Source of the DNA: Mucilaginibacter_A sp050954285
Lineage (GTDB): Bacteria > Bacteroidota > Bacteroidia > Sphingobacteriales > Sphingobacteriaceae
Assembly (NCBI GenBank): GCA_050954285.1
Contig: JBPBPL010000025.1
Location: forward strand, 36,220 to 100,219
Length of the DNA stretch: 64,000 nucleotides
Direction: 5' to 3'
Shown here piece after piece: positions 8,285 to 17,096 of the stretch. The notes beneath the pieces are model-generated. The model was given only the letters and a program-made list of their open reading frames with translations. It made no database searches and was not told where the DNA came from. The position numbers were made by a program, and so were the translations under genes. The number at the start of each line of letters is the position of its first letter. The first letter of the stretch is position 1.

Positions 8285-9163
8285 ATGATTCGATACGCCT
8301 CAACTGATCTGTTAAATATTGCTTTTTTAGAACAGGGAGCAGATGATTGCCCAGCGGTTTTGCTTTTGCACGGCTGGCCGGATGATGCCACCACCTGGGA
8401 TGGTGTGATGCCTAAACTAATGGCGGCCGGTTACCGCGTAATTGCACCCTGGCTCCGTGGTTTCGGCAATACAACTTTTCATAAAAACAGTACGCTGCGA
8501 ACTGGAAATTCTGGTATTCTGGCTTTTGATGCCATAGCTTTGATGGATGATTTAGGTATCAAAAAGTTCAGCGTAATTGGTCATGATTGGGGTGTAAACA
8601 TTGCGGAAGCACTGGCTATAGGCTGGCCTGAACGGATTGATCGGATTGCGCTTTTATCCAGTTCGCCAAAGTTGGGCGGTATGCCTACGCCGCCGTTTAA
8701 ACATGCGCAGCTGGAATGGTACCACTGGTTTATGGCCACTAAACGCGGTGAAGGCGCCGTTCGTGCCGATCCGATTGGGTTTGCTAAAATTATGTGGGAT
8801 AACTGGGCACCAAAAGGTTGGTACAATAATGAACTTTTTGAACAGGTAGCTCAAAGCTGGAAAAACAAGGATTTTGTGGACATTACGTTACACTCGTACC
8901 GTACGCGCTGGGAAGAAGCCGAGCCTGATCCTAAAAGTGTACAACTGGAAAATAAAGTAAAATCTACCAAAACGCTTTCTTTACCAACCTTATATATTCA
9001 GGGCGAAGCGGATGGTGTTAACCCGCCGTATGTGAGCGAAAACGTGCACGAAAAATTTACGGGCTCTTTTAAACGCATTGTGATGCCTGGTATTGGCCAT
9101 TTTCCATCGCGGGAAGCACCTGATTTATTATCGGCTTATTTGCTGGATTTTTTGGCCGAATAA
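8285..9163 (+). CDS. alpha/beta hydrolase, epoxide-hydrolase-like
   Basis: Cytoplasmic alpha/beta-hydrolase of 292 aa. The oxyanion-hole motif is HGWPDD (HGxP type) and the nucleophile elbow is GHDWG, with Asp rather than Ser, as in epoxide hydrolases and haloalkane dehalogenases. The catalytic His is in GIGHFPSREAP near the end, and an acid in IQGEADGVNPP. The HGWP motif favours epoxide hydrolase over dehalogenase. A cap domain lies between about residues 135 and 215. The ATG at 8285 follows an A-rich stretch. The next gene starts 32 bp downstream, so the two may be co-transcribed. Confidence 0.88.
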   Translation: MIRYASTDLLNIAFLEQGADDCPAVLLLHGWPDDATTWDGVMPKLMAAGYRVIAPWLRGFGNTTFHKNSTLRTGNSGILAFDAIALMDDLGIKKFSVIGHDWGVNIAEALAIGWPERIDRIALLSSSPKLGGMPTPPFKHAQLEWYHWFMATKRGEGAVRADPIGFAKIMWDNWAPKGWYNNELFEQVAQSWKNKDFVDITLHSYRTRWEEAEPDPKSVQLENKVKSTKTLSLPTLYIQGEADGVNPPYVSENVHEKFTGSFKRIVMPGIGHFPSREAPDLLSAYLLDFLAE

Positions 9164-9195
9164 ATTTTATTTTCACTTCAATCACTTTAAAAGCA

Positions 9196-9561
9196 ATGTC
9201 TGAAAAACCCTTTTCACCCAAAATACATGGCTTAAACGATTATGCTTTTGTCGCTATATTGTTCTTTGCACCGCCACTGTTGGGCTTCAATAAAAAAGCA
9301 ATAAACTTATACAGATTATCGGGACTCAACTTACTGATATATAATTCTTTGACGGATCAGCCAGTTGCTCTAAAACCATTAATTTCTTACGAAACACATC
9401 ACAAATTAGATCTGATAAATGTTGCTGGACTGGCTTTGGCTACGTTTTACAAAGGCATTCGCAAAGAAAAACGTGTACTGGCATTTCATACAGCATTTGT
9501 GGTTTTGGCTGCTATCAATGTAGTTTTAACGGATTGGAAAGCCGAGCCGCAGCAACCTTGA
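9196..9561 (+). CDS. small membrane protein of unknown function
   Basis: A 121-aa protein beginning SPKIHGLNDYAF with about three or four hydrophobic segments (roughly 16-30, 38-52, 78-90, 98-112). No catalytic motif is seen. The conserved-looking N-terminal HGxxDY and later THHKLDLINVAG suggest a real family in this lineage, but no function can be assigned. It follows the epoxide-hydrolase-like gene by 32 bp. Confidence 0.7.
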   Translation: MSEKPFSPKIHGLNDYAFVAILFFAPPLLGFNKKAINLYRLSGLNLLIYNSLTDQPVALKPLISYETHHKLDLINVAGLALATFYKGIRKEKRVLAFHTAFVVLAAINVVLTDWKAEPQQP

Positions 9562-9642
9562 TACTGTTTTTATCGGCATTAATTTAATACCAATTTTATG
9601 CCGATAAAAACAGTATTAATTTTAAGTTGATAAAAATAGCAT
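9560..9642. repeat. cluster of three dispersed repeat arms
   Basis: GATACTGTTTTTATCGGCAT (9560-9579) faces TGCCGATAAAAACAGTAT (9599-9616) in inverted orientation with 19 bp between. A third, slightly variant copy (TAAAAATAGCAT, 9631-9642) follows and overlaps the stop end of the histidine kinase gene. It separates two convergent genes and could form a long hairpin in either transcript. Confidence 0.85.
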
Positions 9643-11090
9643 TACTGACAGGGAATGCTGAAATAAAAGGTGGCGCCTTTGCCCAATACACTGTTGAGCC
9701 AGATTTTTCCTTCCATTTTTTTAATCAGTTCTGCGGAAATGTACAAACCCAATCCGAAGCCCGAAATCAGGTGCCCCTGGATGCCGGCTGCCCGGTAAAA
9801 CCGTTCAAAAATATGGGCTTGCTTTTCGGCAGCAATTCCAATTCCGAAATCCTGAACGCTACAAATAAGCTGCCCTTGTTTTTCATTTATGCCGATAATT
9901 ACTTTATCTTTTCCGGGAGAATATTTAATGGCGTTGGTGAGTAAATTGCCCAAAACCTGGCTTGCCCGACCACGATCGCCGGTACAATAAACCTCCGGAT
10001 TATGTTCAATGATGAGTTTATGGCTGGAGGTAGTGCGCTGGGTTTCGGCCACGATATCTTCCACCATATCGTTAAACAAAAATGCTTCTGTATGGATCGG
10101 GAGCTTTTGTTCATCTAACCTGCCAACTTCTAATAAATCCTTAATTAATAGGTTAAGCCGGTTAATTTGCAAGTTAATTCGTCTCAGCATCAAGGCCGTT
10201 GCCTGATCCTGCGTTGCCGCAAACCGGCGCTCTAAAATTTGGGTTTGGGCTTTGATAGAAGTGATCGGCGTTTTCAATTCATGGCTTACCGTGCTGATGA
10301 ATTCATCCTTATGCCGCTCCGCAGTTTTTTCTTTGGTAATGTCTTTTATCGTACCTAAAATCTTTCCTTGCCCCTGGCGTTCCTGCTCCCGTTTACCTTG
10401 AAACTGAAACCATTTAATTTCTCCATTAATGGTGCAAACCCTACCTTTAAAGTCTAATAAACCCTCTTTTGGCAAATCGTAAAGCTGTGTTTCTAACCGC
10501 GCGGCATCTTCAGGAAGCAGTAACCGGAGATACGTTTTCAGGTTCCAATGTTCCTGGTGATTTTCAAAACCGAACAACACATCATGGCTGTTGGAGCGAT
10601 TAACGGAGAAATCATCCAAATTCATCTCCCAAACAGCCAGATTAGAATACTGCAAGGCCATTGTGAGGCGCTTTTCGCTTTGCTCAAAATACTTCCGCCA
10701 GGTAATGTCATCCAAAACGGTAAAAGCATAACTGTTCCCTTTTTCATGAAACAGCACCGTAGTTACCTGTACCCACGCAATGGTTTTGTCTTTTTTAAAC
10801 AAACAACCTTCCAGCTTAAAAAACGGCTGATGATCTTCCCACATCGCCTTTTGAAGATCCTGCCAATGGTGCACATACTCCGGGCAGGCATAGTCTAATA
10901 TTCTGGTACCTTCAATTTCCTGTGCCGAAAAACCCAGTAATTCCGTTAAAGCGTGGTTAACTTTTAAAATGGTTAAATCTGGAGCGATGATTTTGCTGGC
11001 AGCACTGGTAAGACTAAAAATACTATCGAATTTCTCTTTACTCTCCAAAAACATTTCCTTGTAATTGTTCTGAAACTGGTCTGGTGGCAT
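9642..11090 (-). CDS. PAS-domain sensor histidine kinase
   Basis: Two-component sensor without membrane segments, so cytoplasmic. PAS domain 1 covers about residues 20-130 (ILDYACPEYVHHWQDL), PAS/PAC 2 about 135-255 (IKWFQFQGKRE, GTIKDITKEK). HisKA has the H box FISTVSHELKTPITSIKAQTQIL (about 264-286). HATPase_c has N box LGNLLTNAIKYSP, G1 VQDFGIGI and G2 GFGLGLYIS. No response regulator gene is adjacent. It is divergent from the BLUF gene (270 bp between). The PAS ligand is unknown; no LOV-type cysteine motif (NCRFLQ) was found. Output and partner cannot be told. Confidence 0.93.
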   Translation of the reverse strand: MPPDQFQNNYKEMFLESKEKFDSIFSLTSAASKIIAPDLTILKVNHALTELLGFSAQEIEGTRILDYACPEYVHHWQDLQKAMWEDHQPFFKLEGCLFKKDKTIAWVQVTTVLFHEKGNSYAFTVLDDITWRKYFEQSEKRLTMALQYSNLAVWEMNLDDFSVNRSNSHDVLFGFENHQEHWNLKTYLRLLLPEDAARLETQLYDLPKEGLLDFKGRVCTINGEIKWFQFQGKREQERQGQGKILGTIKDITKEKTAERHKDEFISTVSHELKTPITSIKAQTQILERRFAATQDQATALMLRRINLQINRLNLLIKDLLEVGRLDEQKLPIHTEAFLFNDMVEDIVAETQRTTSSHKLIIEHNPEVYCTGDRGRASQVLGNLLTNAIKYSPGKDKVIIGINEKQGQLICSVQDFGIGIAAEKQAHIFERFYRAAGIQGHLISGFGLGLYISAELIKKMEGKIWLNSVLGKGATFYFSIPCQ

Positions 11091-11360
11091 GTACTTCCTT
11101 TCTGCTTAAATGGCTTTTAGTTCAGATTATTTTTTTGATAAAATAGTTTCAACACTTCCTATCCTTCGGTATCCTTATTAATTAAAAGTATTAAAGTTAA
11201 TTATTTGTTGCATAACGGTAACTGTTCATTTTGTTCACTAGCAATAAAGCAGTAAATTTCGCAAGTACCAATAACTGTTTAATATTTGTAAGAACCTATA
11301 AGCATACTGCGTAACTGCAGTTTGCCGCTTTAATCAATTTGAAAAATCACTTTAATTTGC

Positions 11361-11786
11361 ATGAAATATATTATTTACATCAGCACAGCTTCTATTTATT
11401 TTGATACCAGCTCATTGGAAAAAATGCTTTTACAATACAGAAAAAACAATGAAGCAACCCAAGTTACCGGTATGATGTTGTTTAGCGAGGGAATATTTTT
11501 ACAAGTTTTAGAAGGCAAACAAGAAGATGTAGACAAGCTGATTAAGAAGATTTTGAAAGATAAACGCCATCACAGCATCATCCAGTTGGGTTCTGCCCTT
11601 ATCGAGGAGCGGATTTTTAAAACCTGGTCTATGGGTTTTCAACAAATATCTAAAGAAGAATTTAAGCAGGCAACCAAGTTTATTAATTTAGATGTTCCCG
11701 AAACTATATCTGCACCTACGCAGGACAACCGGCATCCGGCTGTTGCTATTTTGCAGGACTTTGCAAAAAACATGAAAATGAATTGA
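11361..11786 (+). CDS. BLUF-domain blue-light sensor
   Basis: Short 141-aa flavin (FAD) photoreceptor. The BLUF domain fills residues 1-95: MKYIIYISTAS with the photoactive Tyr6, then RKNNEATQVTGMML with Asn30, and FLQVLEG with the flavin-contacting Gln48; DKRHHS and TWSMGF complete the family pattern. No effector domain is attached beyond a 40-residue tail, so signalling must be by protein-protein contact. It lies divergent from a PAS kinase and 2 kb from retinal and rhodopsin genes, hinting at a light-responsive neighbourhood. The start ATG is fixed by the conserved N-terminus. Confidence 0.94.
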   Translation: MKYIIYISTASIYFDTSSLEKMLLQYRKNNEATQVTGMMLFSEGIFLQVLEGKQEDVDKLIKKILKDKRHHSIIQLGSALIEERIFKTWSMGFQQISKEEFKQATKFINLDVPETISAPTQDNRHPAVAILQDFAKNMKMN

Positions 11787-11866
11787 TTAATAGCCGTTTA
11801 TCACTAATATTTTTACAAGCTACTTATTTTATCACCTAAATTTTATTGATGTTGATTTTAGGTTGA

Positions 11867-11879
11867 TAAAAGAAGCATC
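11867..11879 (+). repeat. dispersed repeat copy
   Basis: TAAAAGAAGCATC, preceded by TTTTAGGTTGA, between the convergent BLUF and GH130 genes. Confidence 0.75.
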
Positions 11880-11901
11880 GCAAAATTTAACAATCAAATA
11901 T

Positions 11902-13074
11902 TTAATTAATAGGATCAGCAGCAGCCGGATGCTTGGGATCATAAACCGCTACGGCAACCCTGGAATCGGCACAGCCATAATACAAAAACCATTTCTGCTG
12001 AAAGTAAACCATGCCTTCAATAAACACTGTTCCGTTTACGTACTGACCGCTTTTTTCAAAAGCTTCCATTGGCCGCAAAAAAGGCACATCTAAACGCGTA
12101 ATCGGTTTTGCCGGATCGTTTTTATCAAACAAAGCCTGACCGGCGCAATAAGAATTGGCATTGAAACGCTTGTCGCCATCTGCACCGGCCTTATTTTTTC
12201 CGTTGTAAAAAAGGATGATGCCTTTATCGGTTAACAAGGCCGGCGGCCCGCATTCCGTCAGCTCGCTATCAAAATAACCTTTTCTGGGCGAGATCAGCTC
12301 TTTTAAATTTCCGTCCTGATTAACTACCGGTTCCCAATCAACCAGGTTATCAGATGTTGCCGCATACACATGCAACTCGCCCCAGTACATCCAATATTTT
12401 CCATTTATTTTGGTAATCACCTGTTTCCCGTTAATCACTTTGGTTAATATAGAAGCCGATTTATGCGGAATATTTAAGAATTTTCCTTGGTAAGCATCTT
12501 CAAAAATCGGCCCGTGCTTTTTCCAGTTTTTTAAATTGGTAGAAGTTGCTACACCCAGGCGCGGCACCTCGCGGTTCCATTGCGTATAAAAAACTACATA
12601 GGTGCCGTTTTCAGTTACAGCTACCCGCGGATCTTCGCAGCCGCCCGGCCATTCGTACTTTTTCTGATCATCCTCTGCCGGATAGAATACTGGCATTTTG
12701 CTGCGCTTGAAATGGAAACCGTCAGTGCTTTCGGCATAACCCAATCTGGAAGTCCGAAAGCCTATTCCCACCCCTGATTTATCTTCCGATCGGTACAAAA
12801 CCACAATTTTTTCATTCAAAACTGCCGCCGCCGGATTAAACGTATCATTGGATTCCCACGCAACAGATTTCTTTAAAATTGGGTCGATAAAAACAGCACT
12901 CGGGTCAGGAGAAATAATCGGATTGATACTTATCGGCCGGCCGAATCCGCCAAAAGCCCAGTTGGGCAGTTGGTTTTGCTGTGCAAAAGCATGGTTCACC
13001 AGTAAAAATAAAACAATGCTCAATACTATTTTTAGGCAATTACGACTAACCAGATTTAATTTTTTTTGTAGCAT
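11902..13074 (-). CDS. secreted GH130-like glycoside hydrolase/phosphorylase
   Basis: Five-bladed propeller enzyme of the GH130 type, acting on beta-mannosides either as a phosphorylase or hydrolase. A signal peptide (hydrophobic about 15-30, ending AFAQ) puts it in the periplasm, where hydrolysis is more likely than phosphorolysis. Family motifs visible: FNPAAAVLNEKIVVLYRSED, EWPGGCEDPRVA (the EDPR signature) and SELTECGPPALL, then FLYYGCADSRVAVAV at the end. Length 390 aa. The start MLQKKLNL has an N-terminal extension before the hydrophobic core. It stands alone, not inside the glycan locus further on. Whether it phosphorolyses or hydrolyses cannot be decided from sequence by eye. Confidence 0.85.
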   Translation of the reverse strand: MLQKKLNLVSRNCLKIVLSIVLFLLVNHAFAQQNQLPNWAFGGFGRPISINPIISPDPSAVFIDPILKKSVAWESNDTFNPAAAVLNEKIVVLYRSEDKSGVGIGFRTSRLGYAESTDGFHFKRSKMPVFYPAEDDQKKYEWPGGCEDPRVAVTENGTYVVFYTQWNREVPRLGVATSTNLKNWKKHGPIFEDAYQGKFLNIPHKSASILTKVINGKQVITKINGKYWMYWGELHVYAATSDNLVDWEPVVNQDGNLKELISPRKGYFDSELTECGPPALLTDKGIILFYNGKNKAGADGDKRFNANSYCAGQALFDKNDPAKPITRLDVPFLRPMEAFEKSGQYVNGTVFIEGMVYFQQKWFLYYGCADSRVAVAVYDPKHPAAADPIN

Positions 13075-13150
13075 AATGAAAATGTTTTTGGGGGTTGATA
13101 AAGGCTGTTTAAATTAACTACTTCTTTTAGCAGTATAAAATAACTGACTT

Positions 13151-13175
13151 AGTTTTATCGGCATAAAAACAGCAT
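13151..13175 (+). repeat. dispersed repeat copy
   Basis: AGTTTTATCGGCA then TAAAAACAGCAT: a perfect right arm with part of the left arm. An imperfect opposite arm CTACTTCTTTTA sits at 13119-13130. Confidence 0.75.
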
Positions 13176-13393
13176 TTGTATGAATACAGGTTAATTCTTT
13201 CACTTGGTAGTTTGAAGCTAAATTCAATAAAAACCAGTTTGAGTTTAGCTCCGTTATTAAAACAATTATCAGGCTTTGGTTAGAGATCCTATTGGATATG
13301 GCAGTAAATGTAAGCAAACAATTATTTTAGTTTACCGATGCAAATAGATGCTGCTTTTTTATTTAATGCTTAACTAAATCCTAATGCTTCAAC

Positions 13394-13401
13394 TATCTTT
13401 G
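13394..13401 (+). promoter_or_regulatory. putative -7 box (TATCTTTG) of crtY-blh
   Basis: Exact match to TAnnTTTG, 17 bp before the crtY ATG, a sensible distance for a short leader. A clear -33 TTG is not seen, so confidence is moderate. Confidence 0.45.
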
Positions 13402-13418
13402 GCCGCTCTAAAATACAT

Positions 13419-14567
13419 ATGGTTATGCGCCAGTTTGATATTGCCATTGTAGGTGCAGGCTGCGCCGGGTTACAACTGTTGCATCAACTTAGTTTGCTGG
13501 ATAATTGGTCCGATTATAAAGTGCTCCTGATTGATGATGGCGCCGAAAAACAGCAATCCTGGTGTTTCTGGTCGGCTTCAGAGCATCCGCTCCAGCATTT
13601 GGTTGCCAAAACCTGGCAGCATTTAACTTTTCGGGGATCAGGATTTTCTACTACTCAATTGGCTGAACCGTATGCCTACCATTACATTCCGGGAAAAGCA
13701 TTTTTTGAGTATTTTAAACAGCAGTTTCTTCCGGCACATGTTAATATTACTGTTGTTCAAGCTAAGGTGAACCATATCCGGAAACAAGAAAATGGTTTCC
13801 TGATTGATGCTTCAGCAATGCAATGGCATGCGAAAAGCTGTTATAGTAGCCTGATTCCGCAGGCACAAAGCCAGCCGGAGTTATGGCAGCATTTTAAAGG
13901 CTGGTACATTGAAACAGCGCAGGATGCGTTTGATGATCGCGCCGCTGTGCTAATGGATTATACCGTTCAGTTATACAACAAGGTGCATTTTATTTATTTA
14001 CTTCCGTTTTCTAAAACCCATGCGCTAATTGAAGCTACTTTTTTTTCTGTGGAGATAGTGCAAGATAAAATTTATGAAGAGCTGATGGCAACTTACCTCA
14101 GTCAAAATTTCCCCCACATTAAGTATAAAATTATTTCTACAGAAAACGGCCACATCCCTATGAGCAGGCAACCATTTAGCCGTTATGGTTCAGCAGGAGA
14201 AATTTTGATTGGCAAGGCGGCAGGCATGGTGAAAGCAAGTACGGGTTATACTTTTAACCGGATCACATCTGATAGTATTTGGCTGGCGAAAAATAGGGCA
14301 CAAAAACAGCATACGGCGTGGCCAACTACCCAGGGCAGGTTCAGGTTTTATGATCATTTACTGCTAAACTTGATCCTGCAATCACCTCAAATTATTCCTA
14401 AGGTCTTTACCAAACTGTTTAGGCATAACCGAATGCCACGTGTACTCCGGTTTTTAAACGAACAAACCACTTTCATTCAGGAGGTTAGAATTTTTCTTTC
14501 GTTACCCATAATACCATTTTCAAAGCAGGCAATAAAACATATCTTTAATGGCAGTGGCAGAAAATAA
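13419..14567 (+). CDS. crtY: lycopene beta-cyclase (CrtY/CrtL type)
   Basis: Converts lycopene to beta-carotene, the precursor of retinal. The N-terminal FAD/NAD-binding motif is FDIAIVGAGCAGLQLLHQLS, followed by VLLIDDGAEKQQSWCFWS, which matches the cyclase pattern around R/K-x-W-C-FW. HIPMSRQPFS and IGKAAGMVKASTGYTFNRI (GxGxG-P-TGY-like, cyclase motif) are present. 382 aa is normal. Two candidate starts (ATG 13419 and 13425) precede the same core. Its last 20 bases overlap the start of blh, so the two enzymes are translationally coupled. Other carotenoid genes (crtE, crtB, crtI) are not in the window. Confidence 0.93.
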   Translation: MVMRQFDIAIVGAGCAGLQLLHQLSLLDNWSDYKVLLIDDGAEKQQSWCFWSASEHPLQHLVAKTWQHLTFRGSGFSTTQLAEPYAYHYIPGKAFFEYFKQQFLPAHVNITVVQAKVNHIRKQENGFLIDASAMQWHAKSCYSSLIPQAQSQPELWQHFKGWYIETAQDAFDDRAAVLMDYTVQLYNKVHFIYLLPFSKTHALIEATFFSVEIVQDKIYEELMATYLSQNFPHIKYKIISTENGHIPMSRQPFSRYGSAGEILIGKAAGMVKASTGYTFNRITSDSIWLAKNRAQKQHTAWPTTQGRFRFYDHLLLNLILQSPQIIPKVFTKLFRHNRMPRVLRFLNEQTTFIQEVRIFLSLPIIPFSKQAIKHIFNGSGRK

Positions 14568-15507
14568 CCTTATCCTCCAAAAAATTAAGCTGGTTAACTT
14601 TACAGTGATTGCCGGGATTTTGCTGGTTGCTTGGCAGGTACTCCATCCAGTTGCACTAACTTTTCAACTGGTTTTTTTGGCAGTGTGCCTATTGCTGACT
14701 GGTATTCCGCATGGTGCATTAGACCATTTGGTGCAACAGGAAGAAGCTAAACGCAAAAGAACGCATTTTCGGCTGTTTGTTTTTTTGGGCAGATATTTAA
14801 TTACGATGCTGGCTTATGCCGCGGCCTGGTATGTTTTTCCGGCTTGGAGCCTGTTTTTCTTTTTGCTAATCTCCTGCTGGCACTTTGGGGAAACGGATAT
14901 TATAGCCCTTCCGCAGTTACCGCTGCTAACAGTTTTAATACGTTTTTTATACGGTATTTTTGTTTTAGGATGGATTTTACTCTCTCATCAAACAGAGGTT
15001 AGTCCGGTGTTGCTGCATATGGTTAATGCTGATAGCCTGCTCTTTAAGCAGTGGCTTGCTTTAATGGCTTACACTTCGTGGTTAGTGCCATTAGCTGGTC
15101 TATTGATTGCAGCTTTCCTGATCTTTACTAGCGTTTATCATAGCTATCCGCATCAATACCAATTTATCATTCAACTGGTAATAATACTACTGTGTGGTTA
15201 TTTCTTGCCTTTACTGCTTGCTTTTGCACTGTACTTTGCCGGTTGGCATTCGTTGGTGACATTATTTAATATTAAAGGTTTTATCAGCGATAAAAATGCT
15301 ACTGCTGATAAAACCTTATTTAAAATTTGGAAAAGTGCTTTGCCTTTTAGCTTGATTGCTATAAGCGGCTTATTAATAGCTGGTTATTTACTGCCGCGAT
15401 ATGCACCTTTATTTGATCCTTTACCGCTGCTGTTTGTATTTTTATCGCTCATCACGCTGCCACACATGCAGGTGATGCACCACTTAAACAACCGGATGCA
15501 AAATTAA
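14548..15507 (+). CDS. blh: Brp/Blh-family beta-carotene 15,15'-dioxygenase
   Basis: Membrane iron enzyme that splits beta-carotene into two molecules of retinal, the rhodopsin chromophore. Conserved His motifs are seen at LTGIPHGALDHLV, CWHFGETD and YFAGWHSLVTLF, with a final LPHMQVMHH. Eight or more hydrophobic helices span the 319 residues. Its ATG lies 20 bp inside the 3' end of crtY in another frame. Its TAA shares the bases TTAA with the opposite-strand rhodopsin stop. The order cyclase-dioxygenase-rhodopsin makes a self-contained module for making the pigment from lycopene. Confidence 0.95.
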   Translation: MAVAENNLILQKIKLVNFTVIAGILLVAWQVLHPVALTFQLVFLAVCLLLTGIPHGALDHLVQQEEAKRKRTHFRLFVFLGRYLITMLAYAAAWYVFPAWSLFFFLLISCWHFGETDIIALPQLPLLTVLIRFLYGIFVLGWILLSHQTEVSPVLLHMVNADSLLFKQWLALMAYTSWLVPLAGLLIAAFLIFTSVYHSYPHQYQFIIQLVIILLCGYFLPLLLAFALYFAGWHSLVTLFNIKGFISDKNATADKTLFKIWKSALPFSLIAISGLLIAGYLLPRYAPLFDPLPLLFVFLSLITLPHMQVMHHLNNRMQN

Positions 15508-16343
15508 TCTACAATATGCGTATTCATTGTAGCATCTTCAGCTACTCTTTTTTCAAGTATTTTTTTAGCGGCCAGGTAAACCACAGCACCTGCTCCTACT
15601 TTGTTTATCACATCAAAAATACTGAAAGATATATGGATATAATTCAGGTTAAAGCCATCAATAGTCGTTAAAATATAACCCAACGGATATATACCCCAAG
15701 TAGTAACGGTAGATAATGCCAACCACTTGTATGCAGTGCGTTCTTCTGGTTGTACAGTATCTTTGTAACGTTTCCATAAATTCCATAAAATGAACGGAAC
15801 GATGATGTATCCTACAGTAGATATCGCACCCCAGATCAGCTTATCGCCAACCATAATGTGGCCATCTGCCGTTAATTGCTGTTCGCCAATATAACCCGTT
15901 ATCACCATAAATAAATCAGCAAATAACAACCAGAAAATACTGCGTTTTTCCTGACTCGGCTGTATTTTAAGCATGCTTACTGCTTTTAACAGCAATAATG
16001 GCGTAGTAATGGCCCAGTCAATATATCTCAGTTGTCCGATGGCATTGTAAGAAGTCCGAAGCAATTCATCTCTTTTGGCAGGATCATTCGTGTGTGCCAG
16101 TTCCCGGAGCATTTCGTGATAAAAGTGGGCAATCAGCATGTAAGAAATTCCGGCTACAGCAGCAATGATTGCTGTAAAATGCCTGGAAGTGCGATGCTCT
16201 GGTGCAACACCGGATTTGCCGAGCCACGCAAAAATTACATTTCCTAAAAATGCATAAGCTGCAAAAATCAGGAAAAAATAAGTGATCATTGACGACATGC
16301 CCACACTGTTGGCTGTGGGAAGAAAAGAGTCTGAAAACTGCAT
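15504..16343 (-). CDS. proton-pump-type microbial rhodopsin with DTK motif
   Basis: Seven-helix light-driven pump, 279 aa. Helix C reads RYIDWAITTPLLLLK (106-120): Asp109 is the acceptor (D85 of bacteriorhodopsin), Thr113 fits T89, and Lys120 sits at the proton-donor place (D96; E108 in proteorhodopsin). Lys there is known from Exiguobacterium rhodopsin (ESR). His73 in IAHFYH matches the proteorhodopsin His paired with the counter-ion. Retinal Schiff-base Lys248 and Asp244 are in FDVINKVG. Leu117 at the tuning site (L/Q105) suggests green absorption. It is not of the NQ sodium or chloride types. Convergent to crtY-blh with stops sharing TTAA. Confidence 0.95.
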   Translation of the reverse strand: MQFSDSFLPTANSVGMSSMITYFFLIFAAYAFLGNVIFAWLGKSGVAPEHRTSRHFTAIIAAVAGISYMLIAHFYHEMLRELAHTNDPAKRDELLRTSYNAIGQLRYIDWAITTPLLLLKAVSMLKIQPSQEKRSIFWLLFADLFMVITGYIGEQQLTADGHIMVGDKLIWGAISTVGYIIVPFILWNLWKRYKDTVQPEERTAYKWLALSTVTTWGIYPLGYILTTIDGFNLNYIHISFSIFDVINKVGAGAVVYLAAKKILEKRVAEDATMNTHIVD

Positions 16344-16504
16344 AATGCTGTGTAAATTAGATAAATTGATTCTTTTTAGTTAATTTATTTATTAATAAAA
16401 TAATCTTGCAAATGTTTTGCTTTTCTACAATTTGCTGAACATAAAACTTATCCTCCCGAAAGCAGCTTTATACTGTAAAATTGATATCAGTCAATTGCCT
16501 ACTC

Positions 16505-16957
16505 TTATGCAGTCAAAAAGCTATCCAGCGCATCCAAAGCTTTAATCCAACCTTCACGGTGCGGAGTTACAGATTCATCATCTTTAAAATTATCCTGGGT
16601 CACTTTTATTTTGCTGTTATCGCCCAGTTTCAAAAATTCTATGGTCAGTTCGTGGTCGCTTTTCCCAATTCCCTCTGCTGATACGTCCCAGTTCCAACTA
16701 TAAACCAGCTTTTCGTTAGGCTTTACTTCTTTGTATTTTCCAGTGATGATTAAATTAATTTTACCATTTGGCCCCTTAAATTCATACCGGATATCACCGC
16801 CTTCCTGTACTTGCTGCACTACTTTTTCCAGTTCATTTTCAGAAGGCTTCCACCAAATTTTTAAATCGTCTTCGCTGATCCAGGCTTCATATAATCTATC
16901 CACAGGCACTGCAAAGTCATGCTCTAATGCTATTTTTAACGTATTATTTTCCATCAT
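16505..16957 (-). CDS. SRPBCC/AHSA1-domain protein
   Basis: A 150-aa START-like protein of the activator-of-Hsp90-ATPase homologue 1 (AHSA1) group: begins LKIALEHDFAVPVDRLYEAWISEDDLKIWW, with the family's WW-P pattern, then YSWNW and TIEFLKLGDNSKIKVTQ, ending EGWIKALDALDSFL. Such proteins form a hydrophobic cavity; in bacteria no ligand is generally known. Cytoplasmic. Starts MMEN, with either Met possible. It stands alone downstream of the rhodopsin on the same strand (161 bp apart). Confidence 0.9.
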   Translation of the reverse strand: MMENNTLKIALEHDFAVPVDRLYEAWISEDDLKIWWKPSENELEKVVQQVQEGGDIRYEFKGPNGKINLIITGKYKEVKPNEKLVYSWNWDVSAEGIGKSDHELTIEFLKLGDNSKIKVTQDNFKDDESVTPHREGWIKALDALDSFLTA

Positions 16958-17096
16958 TTATTTTTTTAGAACAGCGCACAAGGCTGTAAAAAGTTTTAAT
17001 TAAGACGATAAAAACCACTTTCCATCCAAATTCAAATGCGGGTTTTGGATTGAAGATAAAAGTTTTTTTGTGGATGTTTGAGGCAACTAATTCCTG

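Larger units (their letters stand above)
13075..13418. other. 344-bp intergenic region between divergent genes
   Basis: Divergent promoters of the GH130 gene and crtY must lie here. It holds two repeat arms (13119-13130 imperfect, 13164-13175 perfect) and a TATCTTTG box at 13394. A minus-strand open frame (13114-13317) has no family features and overlaps the repeats; it is not called. Confidence 0.6.

Noticed and set aside
9560..9642. Repeat cluster as a CRISPR array
   Set aside because: Only three arms, in inverted orientation, without equal spacers or cas genes.
13114..13317. Small minus-strand ORF between the GH130 and crtY genes
   Set aside because: It overlaps repeat arms, has no recognisable features and starts in AT-rich DNA.
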